This document shows positions 47,286-56,495 of a stretch of 64,000 nucleotides of DNA, one piece after another. Position numbers and translations under genes: made by a program. The notes under the pieces were generated by a model. That model saw nothing but the letters and a program-made list of their open reading frames with translations, ran no database searches and had not been told where the DNA came from. The DNA is taken from positions 1,116,001 to 1,180,000 of the forward strand of contig NZ_CANLMP010000002.1 of the NCBI RefSeq assembly GCF_947492405.1, written 5' to 3'. The stretch comes from an uncultured Aquimarina sp. (lineage in GTDB: Bacteria > Bacteroidota > Bacteroidia > Flavobacteriales > Flavobacteriaceae). Numbering within the stretch: position 1 is the first letter of the stretch; each line of letters begins with the position of its first letter.

Positions 47286-48623
47286 TTAAATTTTTAATTT
47301 GGCATTATTTTTCCCAGGGTTTAAGAGGAAATATGATGTTAAAAGTATAGGAAACATATAAAAATCGTAAAATTCAAATATCATTCCTCTTAAATGACTT
47401 AACATAAGAAATAATACCGAAACCGAAACATACACCATTCCTATATTCATTGTAGAAATTGCAACTCTATATAGGTACGCTACAATAACAAAAAAAATAA
47501 TCAATAATGGTATCATTAAAACATACCAACCGCTTAAATACATGTCGGCTTCGATAGGAAATTGAACAGTTGTTCTTGTACCATATCCTGGAAAATAAAT
47601 AGGAGTGAATTTAATACTTAAGGAATAAGGTAAATCCCTATTAAATCCATAAGGAACCAACAACTTATTAAATGCATAAAACGTTGTCTGAAATAATGAT
47701 GGTGTTTCGTTTTTTACAAGTATGCTCAACGCTTCAAAAGTATCAAAATAATTCAACGTTGTTTGAATCTTCAAATATAACGTAGACATACCCTTCCCCG
47801 CTGTTCCTCTAAGCCATGATGCAATTAATGCAAAACTTACTGCTGAAAAAAAGAACGTCATAGCGTTCCTTAAATTTAATTTAGTTTTAAAAAAAGGAAT
47901 TAGAAATAAAAAAATTATATAAGTAATTAATTTTCCTCTTCCAACATAAAATAGAAATGTCAAAAAACACAAACACAGATAAAATAATAATAATATTATA
48001 AATAATTTTCTATACTTGGTTAAGTAGTAACCTCCAGACACATAGGTTAACCCTGTTGCGAAAATTAGAAGAATAATTGCTGGTCCAGAACCAGATCTCT
48101 CTTGTGATGCTAGGCCTGGATTTTGCAACCAACCTAAAATACCATGTCCGCTCATTTCAGCTATTAGAACTATCGCTAAAAAAATTAATAAAATTCCTAA
48201 TATATGAGCGTACCTCATAGGAATTTTTGGTCGGATAACTAAAAGTTTATACTTATGGTCTACTTTTTTTGCTATAAAATGAAAAACATGAAAGCCTATT
48301 ATAAATGTTGTAATAATCATTGTATAGGACAACACAATATTTTCATCTGAAAACGAATAATCCTTATAACGAGGTGCAAACAAAATAGGTATAGTATACC
48401 ACAAACCATAAAAACCAATTAAAAAGTTTTTTGGATGAAATAAATATTTAGGTACTGCACTTAAATAAATTGCTGTTATTGAAAATAAAAATAAAGAAGG
48501 AGGTGTATATTTAATTATATTAGCAATAACGTAAAGGACAACAACCATTATTGTGGTCATTATCAATACAAAATCCTGTTTCTTTACCTTTAATTTTTTA
48601 TTAAATTGCTGTCCATCCACCAT
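47286..48623 (-). CDS. wzy: Oligosaccharide repeat unit polymerase (Wzy-like)
   Basis: A 445-residue protein with about twelve helices. The long periplasmic loop (residues about 285-365) contains FTPIYFPGYGTRTTVQFPIEADMYLSGW, a pattern typical of O-antigen polymerases. It overlaps ptmA by 23 bases and is followed by a transferase and a flippase. It would polymerise repeat units on the periplasmic face. Polymerase families are so divergent that the call depends on topology and position. Confidence 0.8.
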   Translation of the reverse strand: MVDGQQFNKKLKVKKQDFVLIMTTIMVVVLYVIANIIKYTPPSLFLFSITAIYLSAVPKYLFHPKNFLIGFYGLWYTIPILFAPRYKDYSFSDENIVLSYTMIITTFIIGFHVFHFIAKKVDHKYKLLVIRPKIPMRYAHILGILLIFLAIVLIAEMSGHGILGWLQNPGLASQERSGSGPAIILLIFATGLTYVSGGYYLTKYRKLFIILLLFYLCLCFLTFLFYVGRGKLITYIIFLFLIPFFKTKLNLRNAMTFFFSAVSFALIASWLRGTAGKGMSTLYLKIQTTLNYFDTFEALSILVKNETPSLFQTTFYAFNKLLVPYGFNRDLPYSLSIKFTPIYFPGYGTRTTVQFPIEADMYLSGWYVLMIPLLIIFFVIVAYLYRVAISTMNIGMVYVSVSVLFLMLSHLRGMIFEFYDFYMFPILLTSYFLLNPGKNNAKLKI

Positions 48624-49338
48624 CTACTATAAGATTTTGGCCCGTTATATATTTTGCTTCTTCAGAAAGTAAGAAAGAAACCGATGGAGCGATATCATCT
48701 GGAGCTCCCATTCGTTTCATCGGTACTTTGTGCTCATATTGTTTTACAAATATCTCATTTTGATGATCAAATATTCCTCCCGGCGAAACACAATTGGATC
48801 TTACATTATACTTTCCGAAATATGAAGCTACATACCTACTAAAATTTATCAAACCTCCTTTTATGGCTGAATATGCAGCAGGAGATGTTAAAGATGTATT
48901 TTCATAAACCGTAAAATCATTTCCTACTACACCATAAATAGAAGCAATATGAACCAAAGAACCAAATTTTTGATTTTTCATAACTTCTAGTACCGGTTTA
49001 GAAACAGCAAAAATTCTACTTAATTGCATATCCACATTTTTACTGAAAGACTCTGTTGGTACATCCTCAAATTTACTTCCCCAATCCTTTGTTCTTGGAT
49101 ATGCATTGTTAACTAAACCGTCAATTTTTCCATGAGTATTTACAACCAGATCTATCATGGAATTGATTGATTTGTCATCTGTAATATCAACGTGAATATG
49201 ATTAAAATCAAGGTTTGTTTCATGATTAATATCCAAATTAATTGCAATCCCTCCTTTTTCCTCTATATCTTTAATATATGCTTTTCCCAGTAACCCATTA
49301 CCTCCTGTAACTAGAACAACTTTATTTTTTAATATCAT
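48601..49338 (-). CDS. ptmA: SDR oxidoreductase of the legionaminic acid pathway (PtmA-like)
   Basis: A 245-residue short-chain dehydrogenase from ATG 49338, overlapping ptmF by four bases as ATGA; a GTG at 49347 is less likely. It has VTGGNGLLGKAYI for NAD(P), VNNAYPRT, VHIASIYGVVG and the YSAIKGG active-site pair. PtmA in Campylobacter works with PtmF to supply the amino sugar phosphate for GDP-linked legionaminic acid synthesis. Adjacent ptmF, legF and ptmE homologues support this role. General SDR activity on another sugar is the alternative. Confidence 0.8.
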   Translation of the reverse strand: MILKNKVVLVTGGNGLLGKAYIKDIEEKGGIAINLDINHETNLDFNHIHVDITDDKSINSMIDLVVNTHGKIDGLVNNAYPRTKDWGSKFEDVPTESFSKNVDMQLSRIFAVSKPVLEVMKNQKFGSLVHIASIYGVVGNDFTVYENTSLTSPAAYSAIKGGLINFSRYVASYFGKYNVRSNCVSPGGIFDHQNEIFVKQYEHKVPMKRMGAPDDIAPSVSFLLSEEAKYITGQNLIVDGGWTAI

Positions 49339-50252
49339 AAAACACACTTTAAAATTTCAATTGCTTCGAATGCATTATTTAAGGGTACTTGTTTCTTTTC
49401 TATACAAGAAAGAAAGTACTTCATTTGTTTTTTATAGGTTGTATAAATTGAGCGTTCGTCGTCTTCAAAAATTATCTTATCTTGTGTAAGATCTTTTATT
49501 TGCCAAGAAACAAAATCCACCAACAAAGTATCATTTTCTCTGATAATCTCAAGAGTTCTCTTAGTATCTTTTCTAAAATAATTCAAACATACCTGCGCCT
49601 GAAAACTATCATATTGAAACAAATAATTTGATGTATCAAATGTATCTATTTCTAGGTTTGAAACTTTGCGATGATTACTTCTTGTTGATTTTGGCATTCC
49701 GAATAAATGAACAAGATAATCTGGTTCGTGTATTAAATCAAGATGTACTCCTCCTCCTAATTCATTTCTTGCGCTATACACCTGTCTATAGTCTGCTGAA
49801 GGTCTCCAATCTGGCAAAAATGAACCACAATAAGCATTAACTTCGTTAATTTTTGACATGTGGTTGTTTAAGTACTCTTTTATATATTCAATTAGTGGAT
49901 GAAACCTGAAATTACATGCCACATATATCAACGATTGATTATTGAAAATCTGTTCGAAACGTTCAATTTGTTGTTTATTTACAAATAATGGCTTTTCTAC
50001 TATCAAAGGTATATTCAAACTAAGTAATTTCTCAATATGATCCAAATGAAATATGGAAGGACTAGAAACTAATGCAAAGTGAAAATCTAAACTATCTAAA
50101 TCTTCCCAGTTATATAGATTTTTTATATTTTCTTGATCAGAAGCCGGCTTTGAGGAACGTAAAGCATACAATTCAATTTCTGGAACAAGTTCATTGAGCA
50201 CATGTATATGTTTTTGAGCAATTGATCCTAAACCGATAATTAACACCTTCAT
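49335..50252 (-). CDS. ptmF: Gfo/Idh/MocA oxidoreductase of the legionaminic acid pathway (PtmF-like)
   Basis: A 305-residue NAD(P)-dependent oxidoreductase with VLIGLGSIAQKHIHVL as Rossmann motif, SSPSIFHLDHIEKLL, LIVEKPLFV and GGGVHLDLIHEPDYLVHLFG near residue 170. It lies between legF and ptmA with four-base overlaps on both sides, the same set as in Campylobacter, where PtmF and PtmA feed GlcN-6-phosphate into the GDP-linked route. The precise reaction here is inferred from that pathway. Confidence 0.8.
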   Translation of the reverse strand: MKVLIIGLGSIAQKHIHVLNELVPEIELYALRSSKPASDQENIKNLYNWEDLDSLDFHFALVSSPSIFHLDHIEKLLSLNIPLIVEKPLFVNKQQIERFEQIFNNQSLIYVACNFRFHPLIEYIKEYLNNHMSKINEVNAYCGSFLPDWRPSADYRQVYSARNELGGGVHLDLIHEPDYLVHLFGMPKSTRSNHRKVSNLEIDTFDTSNYLFQYDSFQAQVCLNYFRKDTKRTLEIIRENDTLLVDFVSWQIKDLTQDKIIFEDDERSIYTTYKKQMKYFLSCIEKKQVPLNNAFEAIEILKCVL

Positions 50253-50965
50253 ATTTCAAAATCTAATTTATTAGCCGTAAAAAGGTATTCCATAATATCA
50301 AAATCAATTGGCTCATCAACATCAAAACAGATATGTTCAACAAGATAAAACTTACTCTTTTCTGTAAGTGCTGACTTCAAATTTTGTTCAAAAAAAGCTC
50401 TTCTAAAAAAATAAAACGAAGCATTCATATCATAAACCTGTGGAGCAGATTGACGTGAAAGGCTATCACTATGTTTTACTAATTTACAATAGCCATCTTC
50501 TTTTAACTCAACCACATTAAAATAAGGGTTTTTATGAGGCTTAGAGACAGAAAAAACATTAAGAGTTTCCTTGTCACCCAATAGAATTTCAAAAGCATTT
50601 TTTAAGTCATCTAAATTCCTTAAGGGTGAGGTAACATCTAGATCTAGAAGAACATCATATTTTTTTTGTCGTTTTTCCTCTTCGTATCTTAATATATCTT
50701 TAAGAACATCTGCTTTTCCTATAGTGTCACTTGCTAGAAATTCTGGCCTCAAATAATCGGTCATCAGACCACAGGAAGCAGCAGTATCTTTTATTTCCTC
50801 GCTATCTGTAGACAATGCAATGTCTACATCATGTGGTAATGCTGCAAACTCTTTGGCGTGTTTTATTGAGAAATCTATTAAGGGTCTACCGTTAATTTTT
50901 TTTATATTTTTTCCGGGAACTCCTTTAGATCCCCCTCTTGCACAAATAGTGATTAAAATTTTCAT
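50249..50965 (-). CDS. legF: CMP-legionaminic acid synthetase (LegF/PtmB-like)
   Basis: A 238-residue cytidylyltransferase of the NeuA family that activates a nonulosonic acid with CTP. ITICARGGSKGVPGKNIKKINGRPLIDFS is the nucleotide-binding start (shown in part), then LSTDSEEIKDTA, LDLDVTSPLRNLDDL and the acidic FDVDEPIDFDIMEYL near the C-terminus. It lacks the HAD domain fused to the second cytidylyltransferase in locus II. It is embedded in the leg/ptm gene set, four bases overlapping ptmF, so CMP-legionaminate or a relative is the expected product. Confidence 0.87.
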   Translation of the reverse strand: MKILITICARGGSKGVPGKNIKKINGRPLIDFSIKHAKEFAALPHDVDIALSTDSEEIKDTAASCGLMTDYLRPEFLASDTIGKADVLKDILRYEEEKRQKKYDVLLDLDVTSPLRNLDDLKNAFEILLGDKETLNVFSVSKPHKNPYFNVVELKEDGYCKLVKHSDSLSRQSAPQVYDMNASFYFFRRAFFEQNLKSALTEKSKFYLVEHICFDVDEPIDFDIMEYLFTANKLDFEI

Positions 50966-50967
50966 CC

Positions 50968-52014
50968 CTAAAACTTTATTTTATTAATATCTCTTTGTGC
51001 TCTTTCAAAATCCTCATGCTTACCAACGTCTAACCAGTATCCCGTTAATGGATAAGATACTACTTTTAACCCTTCATTTATAAGTTTTTCCATTAAATCG
51101 GTTGCATTAAAAAAACTGTCATTCGGTAAAAATCGTAAAGCCGAACGTTTCATCAAATAAATTCCCCCATTGGAGTAATAGGTATATGTAGGTTTTTCTT
51201 TAAAACTTTTTACACGACCATTATCAGTCTCAAGCACTGCATAAGGGATATTTACTTGATACGGTATTGTAACAACCGACAAATCGGCTTTAAGCTCTAT
51301 AAAATCTAGAAAAAAACTTTCATAATCCAAATTGGTTAAAATATCAGAATTAGTGACTAAAATATAATCATGTTCAAAGTTTTTAATTTTTGATACTGCG
51401 CCAATCGTTCCAAGTGGTTCGTCTTCCCAAACGTAATCGATTTTGGTATTCCGGGTGACCCCATTACCAAAATAATTTTCAATTTGTTCTCCAAGATATT
51501 TCACTGATACCCAAAAATCATCTATGCCATATAGCGCCAATCTGTCCAGATTATGCTCCATAATTGGCTTATCGCCGACCTTTAATAACGGTTTAGGCGT
51601 GTTCTCGGTTAATGGTCTTAATCGTGTGCCTTTACCACCAGCCATAATAACTGCATCAATTGGCAGATATGATCTTAGTTTCCTAAAGTTAATTACATTA
51701 ACAACTTTGTCCTCTTGACTAAGGACTGGTATTATTTTGAAATTTCCCTCTCTATATTCAATTATTTTCTGAATATTTTCTTCTCCTTTTCGAATATACC
51801 TTGGATTTTCTTGAATGATATCATTTACTTTATCTTCAATTGTAATTCCTTTTATAAGACCTCTTCTCACATCCCCGTCTGTCAAAGAACCTATAAGCTT
51901 ATCCTCTTTATCCACTATAAACAATATAGCGTCACTAGCAAGTTTATCTAATCTAACCAACGCTTGTTTTATTGTGCTTTCTGTTTCTAAAAGATGTTCT
52001 TTATAATTTCTCAT
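50968..52014 (-). CDS. ptmE: Sugar-1-phosphate nucleotidyltransferase with CBS pair (PtmE-like)
   Basis: A 348-residue protein. Residues about 5-115 are two CBS domains (AILFIVDKEDKLIGSLTDGDVRRGLI and a second with IIPVLSQEDKVVNVI). Residues 118-348 are a nucleotidyltransferase (DAVIMAGGKGTRLRPLTENTPKPL, SVKYLGEQIENYFG, LVTNSDILTN). This CBS-transferase order is that of PtmE, the GlcNAc-1-phosphate guanylyltransferase of Campylobacter, which makes the legionaminic route GDP-linked. The CBS pair suggests adenylate control. It follows the PIG-L gene by 49 bases. Confidence 0.85.
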   Translation of the reverse strand: MRNYKEHLLETESTIKQALVRLDKLASDAILFIVDKEDKLIGSLTDGDVRRGLIKGITIEDKVNDIIQENPRYIRKGEENIQKIIEYREGNFKIIPVLSQEDKVVNVINFRKLRSYLPIDAVIMAGGKGTRLRPLTENTPKPLLKVGDKPIMEHNLDRLALYGIDDFWVSVKYLGEQIENYFGNGVTRNTKIDYVWEDEPLGTIGAVSKIKNFEHDYILVTNSDILTNLDYESFFLDFIELKADLSVVTIPYQVNIPYAVLETDNGRVKSFKEKPTYTYYSNGGIYLMKRSALRFLPNDSFFNATDLMEKLINEGLKVVSYPLTGYWLDVGKHEDFERAQRDINKIKF

Positions 52015-52063
52015 TTAACTTATTGATTTGATGGATAACTTGCTAGAGGATACTAATACTAAA

Positions 52064-52735
52064 CTATTTATCAATCCATTTCAAAACCTGAAAAGCTTCT
52101 GCATATTCAACTCCTGCAACTGTTCCTCTATATACCGCAAGTGCTTCCATATTTCTAATACTTCTAGGAAACGGATGTTCTCCCAATTCAGATTTATAGA
52201 TTTTCATGATTTCATTCTTCCTCCCTTGATATATAGAAATGTCTACATAATAACTTGGTATAAAAACATTTTCTGGCAATGCAGGAGCAAATTCCGTCTC
52301 GGATATACATTCATACATCAACACTCTTTTTATAAAAGGATATCTAAACGATTTTGTACAAGCCATCGTAGCTTTAAAGGTAATCATATGGTCTGAATGA
52401 GCATCAGATCTATTAAGTACATATATAATCTCGGGTTTTGACTCATTAAAAACATCACTAATTTTTGGTATCATAGTTACCAAAGAATCATCTGTTAGGG
52501 CCATAGTTGGATAATCAAGCTTATACACCTTGTTGATTCCTAGACTATTTTTTACTTTCTCAATTTCTTCTTGTCTTGATGCGATTCTTTCTTCGCTAAA
52601 ACCTTGATCAGTAAATATGTTTGTAGTTATTAGCCAGTCTATCTTATCGCCCTGTTCTTTATGTTTAATCAATGTGCCACCACAACCTAAAATTTCGTCG
52701 TCTGGATGAGCCGAGATTACAATTACATTTCTCAT
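52064..52735 (-). CDS. PIG-L family N-deacetylase
   Basis: A 223-residue zinc-dependent deacetylase. SAHPDDEILGCGGTL near residue 10 carries the AHPDDE metal-binding motif, and RSDAHSDH near residue 110 supplies the second histidine pair. Family members remove N-acetyl groups from GlcNAc-type sugars such as GlcNAc-PI, mycothiol and bacillithiol precursors. It is directly downstream of legG with no gap. PIG-L is not part of the canonical legionaminic pathway, so it probably deacetylates an intermediate or product so that another acyl group can be added. Confidence 0.87.
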   Translation of the reverse strand: MRNVIVISAHPDDEILGCGGTLIKHKEQGDKIDWLITTNIFTDQGFSEERIASRQEEIEKVKNSLGINKVYKLDYPTMALTDDSLVTMIPKISDVFNESKPEIIYVLNRSDAHSDHMITFKATMACTKSFRYPFIKRVLMYECISETEFAPALPENVFIPSYYVDISIYQGRKNEIMKIYKSELGEHPFPRSIRNMEALAVYRGTVAGVEYAEAFQVLKWIDK

Positions 52736-53890
52736 TTAATATGTGATGTTTTTGTAGATCAAATTATCATCAAGTTTAACCTCTTTAAAAATTTTAACTA
52801 CTTTTTCTGTTGTTTTTCCATTTCCATAAGGGGAATCAGAATTCTTTACAAGTTCTAAAAACTTCTTATCTGATCTTACCTTATTGATAGCATCCTTAAT
52901 TTCGGCTTTTTCATGGTCTATAAAAAGTACATTGTTGCCATGTATTCTACCACGTTGTCTACTACCAATATTAATTGCTGGCAATCCTAATGATGGAGCT
53001 TCTAATAAACCAGAACTAGAATTTCCAATTAATGATGTTGCATTTCTAAGTAGATTTACATAATTGAGTCTGTCGAGATTTTTAAACACGAAAAGAGATT
53101 CACTCTTGGCAGTATACTCATCAATAACATCTATTATTTCTCTATTTCCTGCATCAGAGTTTGGGTAATTAATTAAACATTTAATATTCGATTCAATAAT
53201 AGAATCCAATATTACTTCCATTTGTCTTCTCTGATCTTTAGTCTCAGTTATTATAGGATGCTTGATTAAAACTAGATAGTCTTCATTTTCGATATCAAAA
53301 CCTATGTTTTTAGATAATATTTTTCTGCTCATTGTAGGGGTAGATACAATATTATCTATTGCAGGATTACCTACTACATAAATTCTATCTTCTTCTTCTC
53401 CTAATTTCATAAGTGTCTCTTTGTGTTGTTCTAACGTCACAAAATGGAGATGAGAATATTTACTTGCAGCGTATCTTGTAGAGTTATCTATATTACCATC
53501 TTTTGCTATATCGCCTCCAAAAAAATGTGCTACTGGTATATCCATATATGCTGCTGTCATAGAAACTGATATAGCTTCTTCTCGATCACCAGCTACAATA
53601 ATTAGGTCTGGTTGTTCTCTATCAAAAGTTTGTGCAAAAGAAGATATTTGATTACCTAATGAAATAACACGTCCAATTTTTTCACTGGTATCTACTAGAT
53701 TATAAATACGATCTGCAATTCGATATCCTTTAGTTTCAATATTTTTTACGGTTTTACCAAAAGTATCTGATAAATGTGCTCCTGTAACAACGATACTAAA
53801 ATCAAAAAAGTCATCTTCATACATTTTATCATAAAGTGTACTTAATAAATCAAATTCTGAACGAGCTCCTGTAACTGCAATTATTTTCAT
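52736..53890 (-). CDS. legG: Hydrolysing sugar-nucleotide 2-epimerase (LegG/NeuC-like)
   Basis: A 384-residue enzyme of the WecB/NeuC fold that epimerises C2 and cleaves the nucleotide, here expected to release 2,4-diacetamido-2,4,6-trideoxymannose. Motifs are AVTGARSEFDLLSTLYDKM, LIIVAGDREEAISVSMTAAYM, HFFGGDIAKDGNIDNSTRYAASKYSHLHF and GNSSSGLLEAPSLG near residue 290, which fit NeuC/LegG rather than WecB. It sits between a GNAT and a PIG-L gene with zero to one base gaps, so the three are made together. Confidence 0.88.
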   Translation of the reverse strand: MKIIAVTGARSEFDLLSTLYDKMYEDDFFDFSIVVTGAHLSDTFGKTVKNIETKGYRIADRIYNLVDTSEKIGRVISLGNQISSFAQTFDREQPDLIIVAGDREEAISVSMTAAYMDIPVAHFFGGDIAKDGNIDNSTRYAASKYSHLHFVTLEQHKETLMKLGEEEDRIYVVGNPAIDNIVSTPTMSRKILSKNIGFDIENEDYLVLIKHPIITETKDQRRQMEVILDSIIESNIKCLINYPNSDAGNREIIDVIDEYTAKSESLFVFKNLDRLNYVNLLRNATSLIGNSSSGLLEAPSLGLPAINIGSRQRGRIHGNNVLFIDHEKAEIKDAINKVRSDKKFLELVKNSDSPYGNGKTTEKVVKIFKEVKLDDNLIYKNITY

Positions 53891-53891
53891 A

Positions 53892-54842
53892 TTAAAATAT
53901 ATCAGAGTCTATAAACCTATAATGCCAGTTTTTATATTGTAGAATTGCCTCATCCTCTATTAAAGGAATAAATCCAAAATACGTATTAAATGAGTTCTCT
54001 TTAAAACCCAATTTTTCAAGAGTAATATGCTCATCACTATGCAAATTACTCCAAATATTAAGACTGGCTTTTTGTGTTTCTATAAGTTCCGAAACGCTTA
54101 ATGAAATTAGATCTCGGGAGCTTTCTTTTTGATAGAAAAATTCCATAATATCTATTTCATCATTATATTTTTTATAAAAAAGCATAGATTCTATAGCATT
54201 ATTGTTTCTCCCTACAAGTACCTTGTACTGGTTTTCAGGATTTTTTAATAATCGCCAAACTAAACTTTTTACATCTCTTTTTATTTGAACTTTTGAAGAG
54301 TCTGCGGTTTCAAGATTAGCAATATTCTCAATTAATTCTTCTGAAATATCTTCATAATCAAATTTAACAGAAAGGTCTTTATTTTTCAAAGGTCTAAAAC
54401 TTTGCGGTTCTAGGCTCAATAAATTAAGTGCAGACAGATCCTGCCAGTTTAAATACTTTCGAAAGCCATAATGAGAATTATGATTCGCAAATCCAAATAT
54501 TCCAACAAACCCATCTTCCTTTAAGTTACTAAATAAAGAGCTTGCCAATAATTTAAAATATCCTTTACCCCTATGATTAGGGTGCGTCATTGTCATGTTT
54601 GACAAAGCAATTTTATATTCTTTACCTTGATGATCCAATACCATAGGAGATACAGCATAGTATGCAGCCAATACTCCTTCTTCAAGGATATATGAAATAT
54701 ATACTTTCTCACTATTGGGATTACTTAAAAAACGCCAATTCCAATAGTCCTTATCAAAATCAACGTTAAACGAAGCCTCAAAAGTTTCTTTTATTAAATC
54801 TACAGAAATTGGTTTGTGGTGAAAAATTTCTACTTTACTCAT
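53892..54842 (-). CDS. GNAT family N-acyltransferase
   Basis: A 316-residue GNAT-fold protein. MTMTHPNHRGKGYFKLLASSL near residue 85 is the acyl-CoA-binding motif, and FGFANHNSHYGFRKYL follows; the second half resembles another GNAT-like domain, so it may be a tandem fold. It follows legI with no gap. The canonical pathway uses LegH for N-acetylation, so this extra enzyme probably adds a second, possibly non-acetyl, acyl group. Substrate is unknown. Confidence 0.78.
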   Translation of the reverse strand: MSKVEIFHHKPISVDLIKETFEASFNVDFDKDYWNWRFLSNPNSEKVYISYILEEGVLAAYYAVSPMVLDHQGKEYKIALSNMTMTHPNHRGKGYFKLLASSLFSNLKEDGFVGIFGFANHNSHYGFRKYLNWQDLSALNLLSLEPQSFRPLKNKDLSVKFDYEDISEELIENIANLETADSSKVQIKRDVKSLVWRLLKNPENQYKVLVGRNNNAIESMLFYKKYNDEIDIMEFFYQKESSRDLISLSVSELIETQKASLNIWSNLHSDEHITLEKLGFKENSFNTYFGFIPLIEDEAILQYKNWHYRFIDSDIF

Positions 54843-55850
54843 TTATATAGTTATTAATTGGTCTTCTTCGAATTGCTGAATTGCCCTTTGGCCTATAATT
54901 TCATCCCATCTCATTGCTGAAATTCCAGTACCTGGTCTTTTTACAGTAATATTTTGATCAGTTAAGAGTTCTCCTTTTTCAATTTTGGTAGCCGCCACTA
55001 TACTTTTTCTAGCAACAGCTTTATTTTTCATTTCACTAGGGCTTGGTTCTTTACGACCATTACCTATGGCGACTTCTATATTTCGTATTCCATCAACCAT
55101 CGCTTTGAGTTCTTCTGGCTCTAAAGATGCTAAATGATCTGGCCCTTCCATACTTTTATCCAGCGTAAAGTGCTTCTCTATGACCGTGGCTCCCATTGCA
55201 ACAGCTGCAATAGGTATTTCTATGCCCAAAGTATGGTCAGAATAACCAATTGGCACATCAAATTCTTTTTTGATAGTACTCATTGCCAACAAATTTACAT
55301 CTTTCATTGGTGTAGGGTATTCTGTATTGCAATGCAAAATAGTAATTTGATTTTTTGGAGCTCCAGCTTTAACTACAATATCTACGGCATCTCTAATCTC
55401 ATTCATATCTGCCATACCGGTTGAAATAATAATAGGTTTTCCTAGCCCACCTATTTTTCTTAAGTACGGTAAGTTAGTAATCTCACCAGAAGGAACCTTG
55501 AATAAATCTATATTTAGTTCGTATAAAAAATCTATGCTTTCGAGATCAAATCCAGTAGACAAAAACTTTATATCCTTGATTTTACAATATTCTATTAGCT
55601 CCAGATGCATTTCTTTGGACAATTCCAATTTTTGAAGCATTTTTAATTGAGACTCCTCTGCATTATTAGTGTTCTCTTTTTGATAAGAAGCTTTACTAGC
55701 ATTTTTACTTACAAGTTTTTTCGCATTAAATGTTTGAAACTTCACATAGTCTACTCCTGCATTTGCTGCTGCATCTATTAGCTTTTTTGCTAAGGAAATA
55801 TCTCCATTATGATTTACTCCTGCTTCGGCAATTATCAAAGTTTTTTTCAT
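54843..55850 (-). CDS. legI: Legionaminic acid synthase (LegI/NeuB family) with SAF domain
   Basis: A 335-residue PEP-condensing enzyme. The TIM barrel has IIAEAGVNHNGDISLAKKLIDA, VDYVKFQTF, STGFDLESIDFL, VPSGEITNLPYL, GYSDHTLGIEIPIAAVAMGATVIEKHFT. Residues about 278-335 are the SAF domain (VARKSIVAATKIEKGELL, KRPGTGISAMRWDEIIGQ). Unlike the 290-residue relative in locus II, this has the full NeuB length. I choose ATG 55850, overlapping the legH stop by one base, over GTG 55853. It should condense PEP with 2,4-diacetamido-trideoxymannose. Confidence 0.92.
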   Translation of the reverse strand: MKKTLIIAEAGVNHNGDISLAKKLIDAAANAGVDYVKFQTFNAKKLVSKNASKASYQKENTNNAEESQLKMLQKLELSKEMHLELIEYCKIKDIKFLSTGFDLESIDFLYELNIDLFKVPSGEITNLPYLRKIGGLGKPIIISTGMADMNEIRDAVDIVVKAGAPKNQITILHCNTEYPTPMKDVNLLAMSTIKKEFDVPIGYSDHTLGIEIPIAAVAMGATVIEKHFTLDKSMEGPDHLASLEPEELKAMVDGIRNIEVAIGNGRKEPSPSEMKNKAVARKSIVAATKIEKGELLTDQNITVKRPGTGISAMRWDEIIGQRAIQQFEEDQLITI

Positions 55851-56494
55851 CACTTTTTTTGTTTAGCAGGAATTCCTATAAAACATGAATTATCTTTCAC
55901 TGCTTTTGTCAAGACTGCTCCTGCGCCTATTTGATTTTTTGAACCAATATTTAAATACTGTAAAATAGCCGAATTGGTTCCAACTAAATTTTCATCGCCC
56001 AAATTTACGCCTCCAGAAATAACTGAGCAAGGGTTAAGCACATTATATGAACCTATTTTTGTGTCATGACCAATATGCACTCCTCTATTGATATAATTAA
56101 AATTATCTAGTGAAATATCAACAGTGAGTACGCAAAAAGAAGCTATTATATTTCCTTTTCCCAAATGTACAGAATCATCTAAGGACACATTTGGATGTAT
56201 TAAATTTGGAAAATTAAAACAATTTTTTAGAGTATATTTTGATACAATTTTTTTTAAATATAACGGATCCCCTATACCAAAGGCAATAGCAGTATTTTCT
56301 TTGGTAGTCTCAAGAAAGGTTGTTTCTTCCAAAATTGGAAAAAAAGAGCTTCCAATTTTTAAAGTGTTCTCATTAGAATTTAAATCTATAAACCCTTTAA
56401 ACTCGAACATTTTATTTACTGCATTTATTTCTTTAACAAGAAGAAAAATTTCTTTTGCAGCCCCTCCCGCTCCAACAATATATAAAGGTTTCAT
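55850..56494 (-). CDS. legH: Sugar O/N-acetyltransferase, left-handed beta-helix (LegH/PglD-like)
   Basis: A 214-residue PglD/NeuD-type acetyltransferase. The N-terminal half binds the sugar nucleotide (YIVGAGGAAKEIFLLVK), and the C-terminal half has hexapeptide repeats (GVHIGHDTKIGSYN, SVISGGVNLGDENLVG, IGSKNQIGAGAVLTKAV). The histidine in HIGHD is the general base of the family. In the LegB-LegC-LegH pathway it acetylates the C4 amine of the aminodeoxy sugar. It starts one base after a membrane protein gene and overlaps legI by one base. Confidence 0.85.
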   Translation of the reverse strand: MKPLYIVGAGGAAKEIFLLVKEINAVNKMFEFKGFIDLNSNENTLKIGSSFFPILEETTFLETTKENTAIAFGIGDPLYLKKIVSKYTLKNCFNFPNLIHPNVSLDDSVHLGKGNIIASFCVLTVDISLDNFNYINRGVHIGHDTKIGSYNVLNPCSVISGGVNLGDENLVGTNSAILQYLNIGSKNQIGAGAVLTKAVKDNSCFIGIPAKQKK

Positions 56495-56495
56495 A

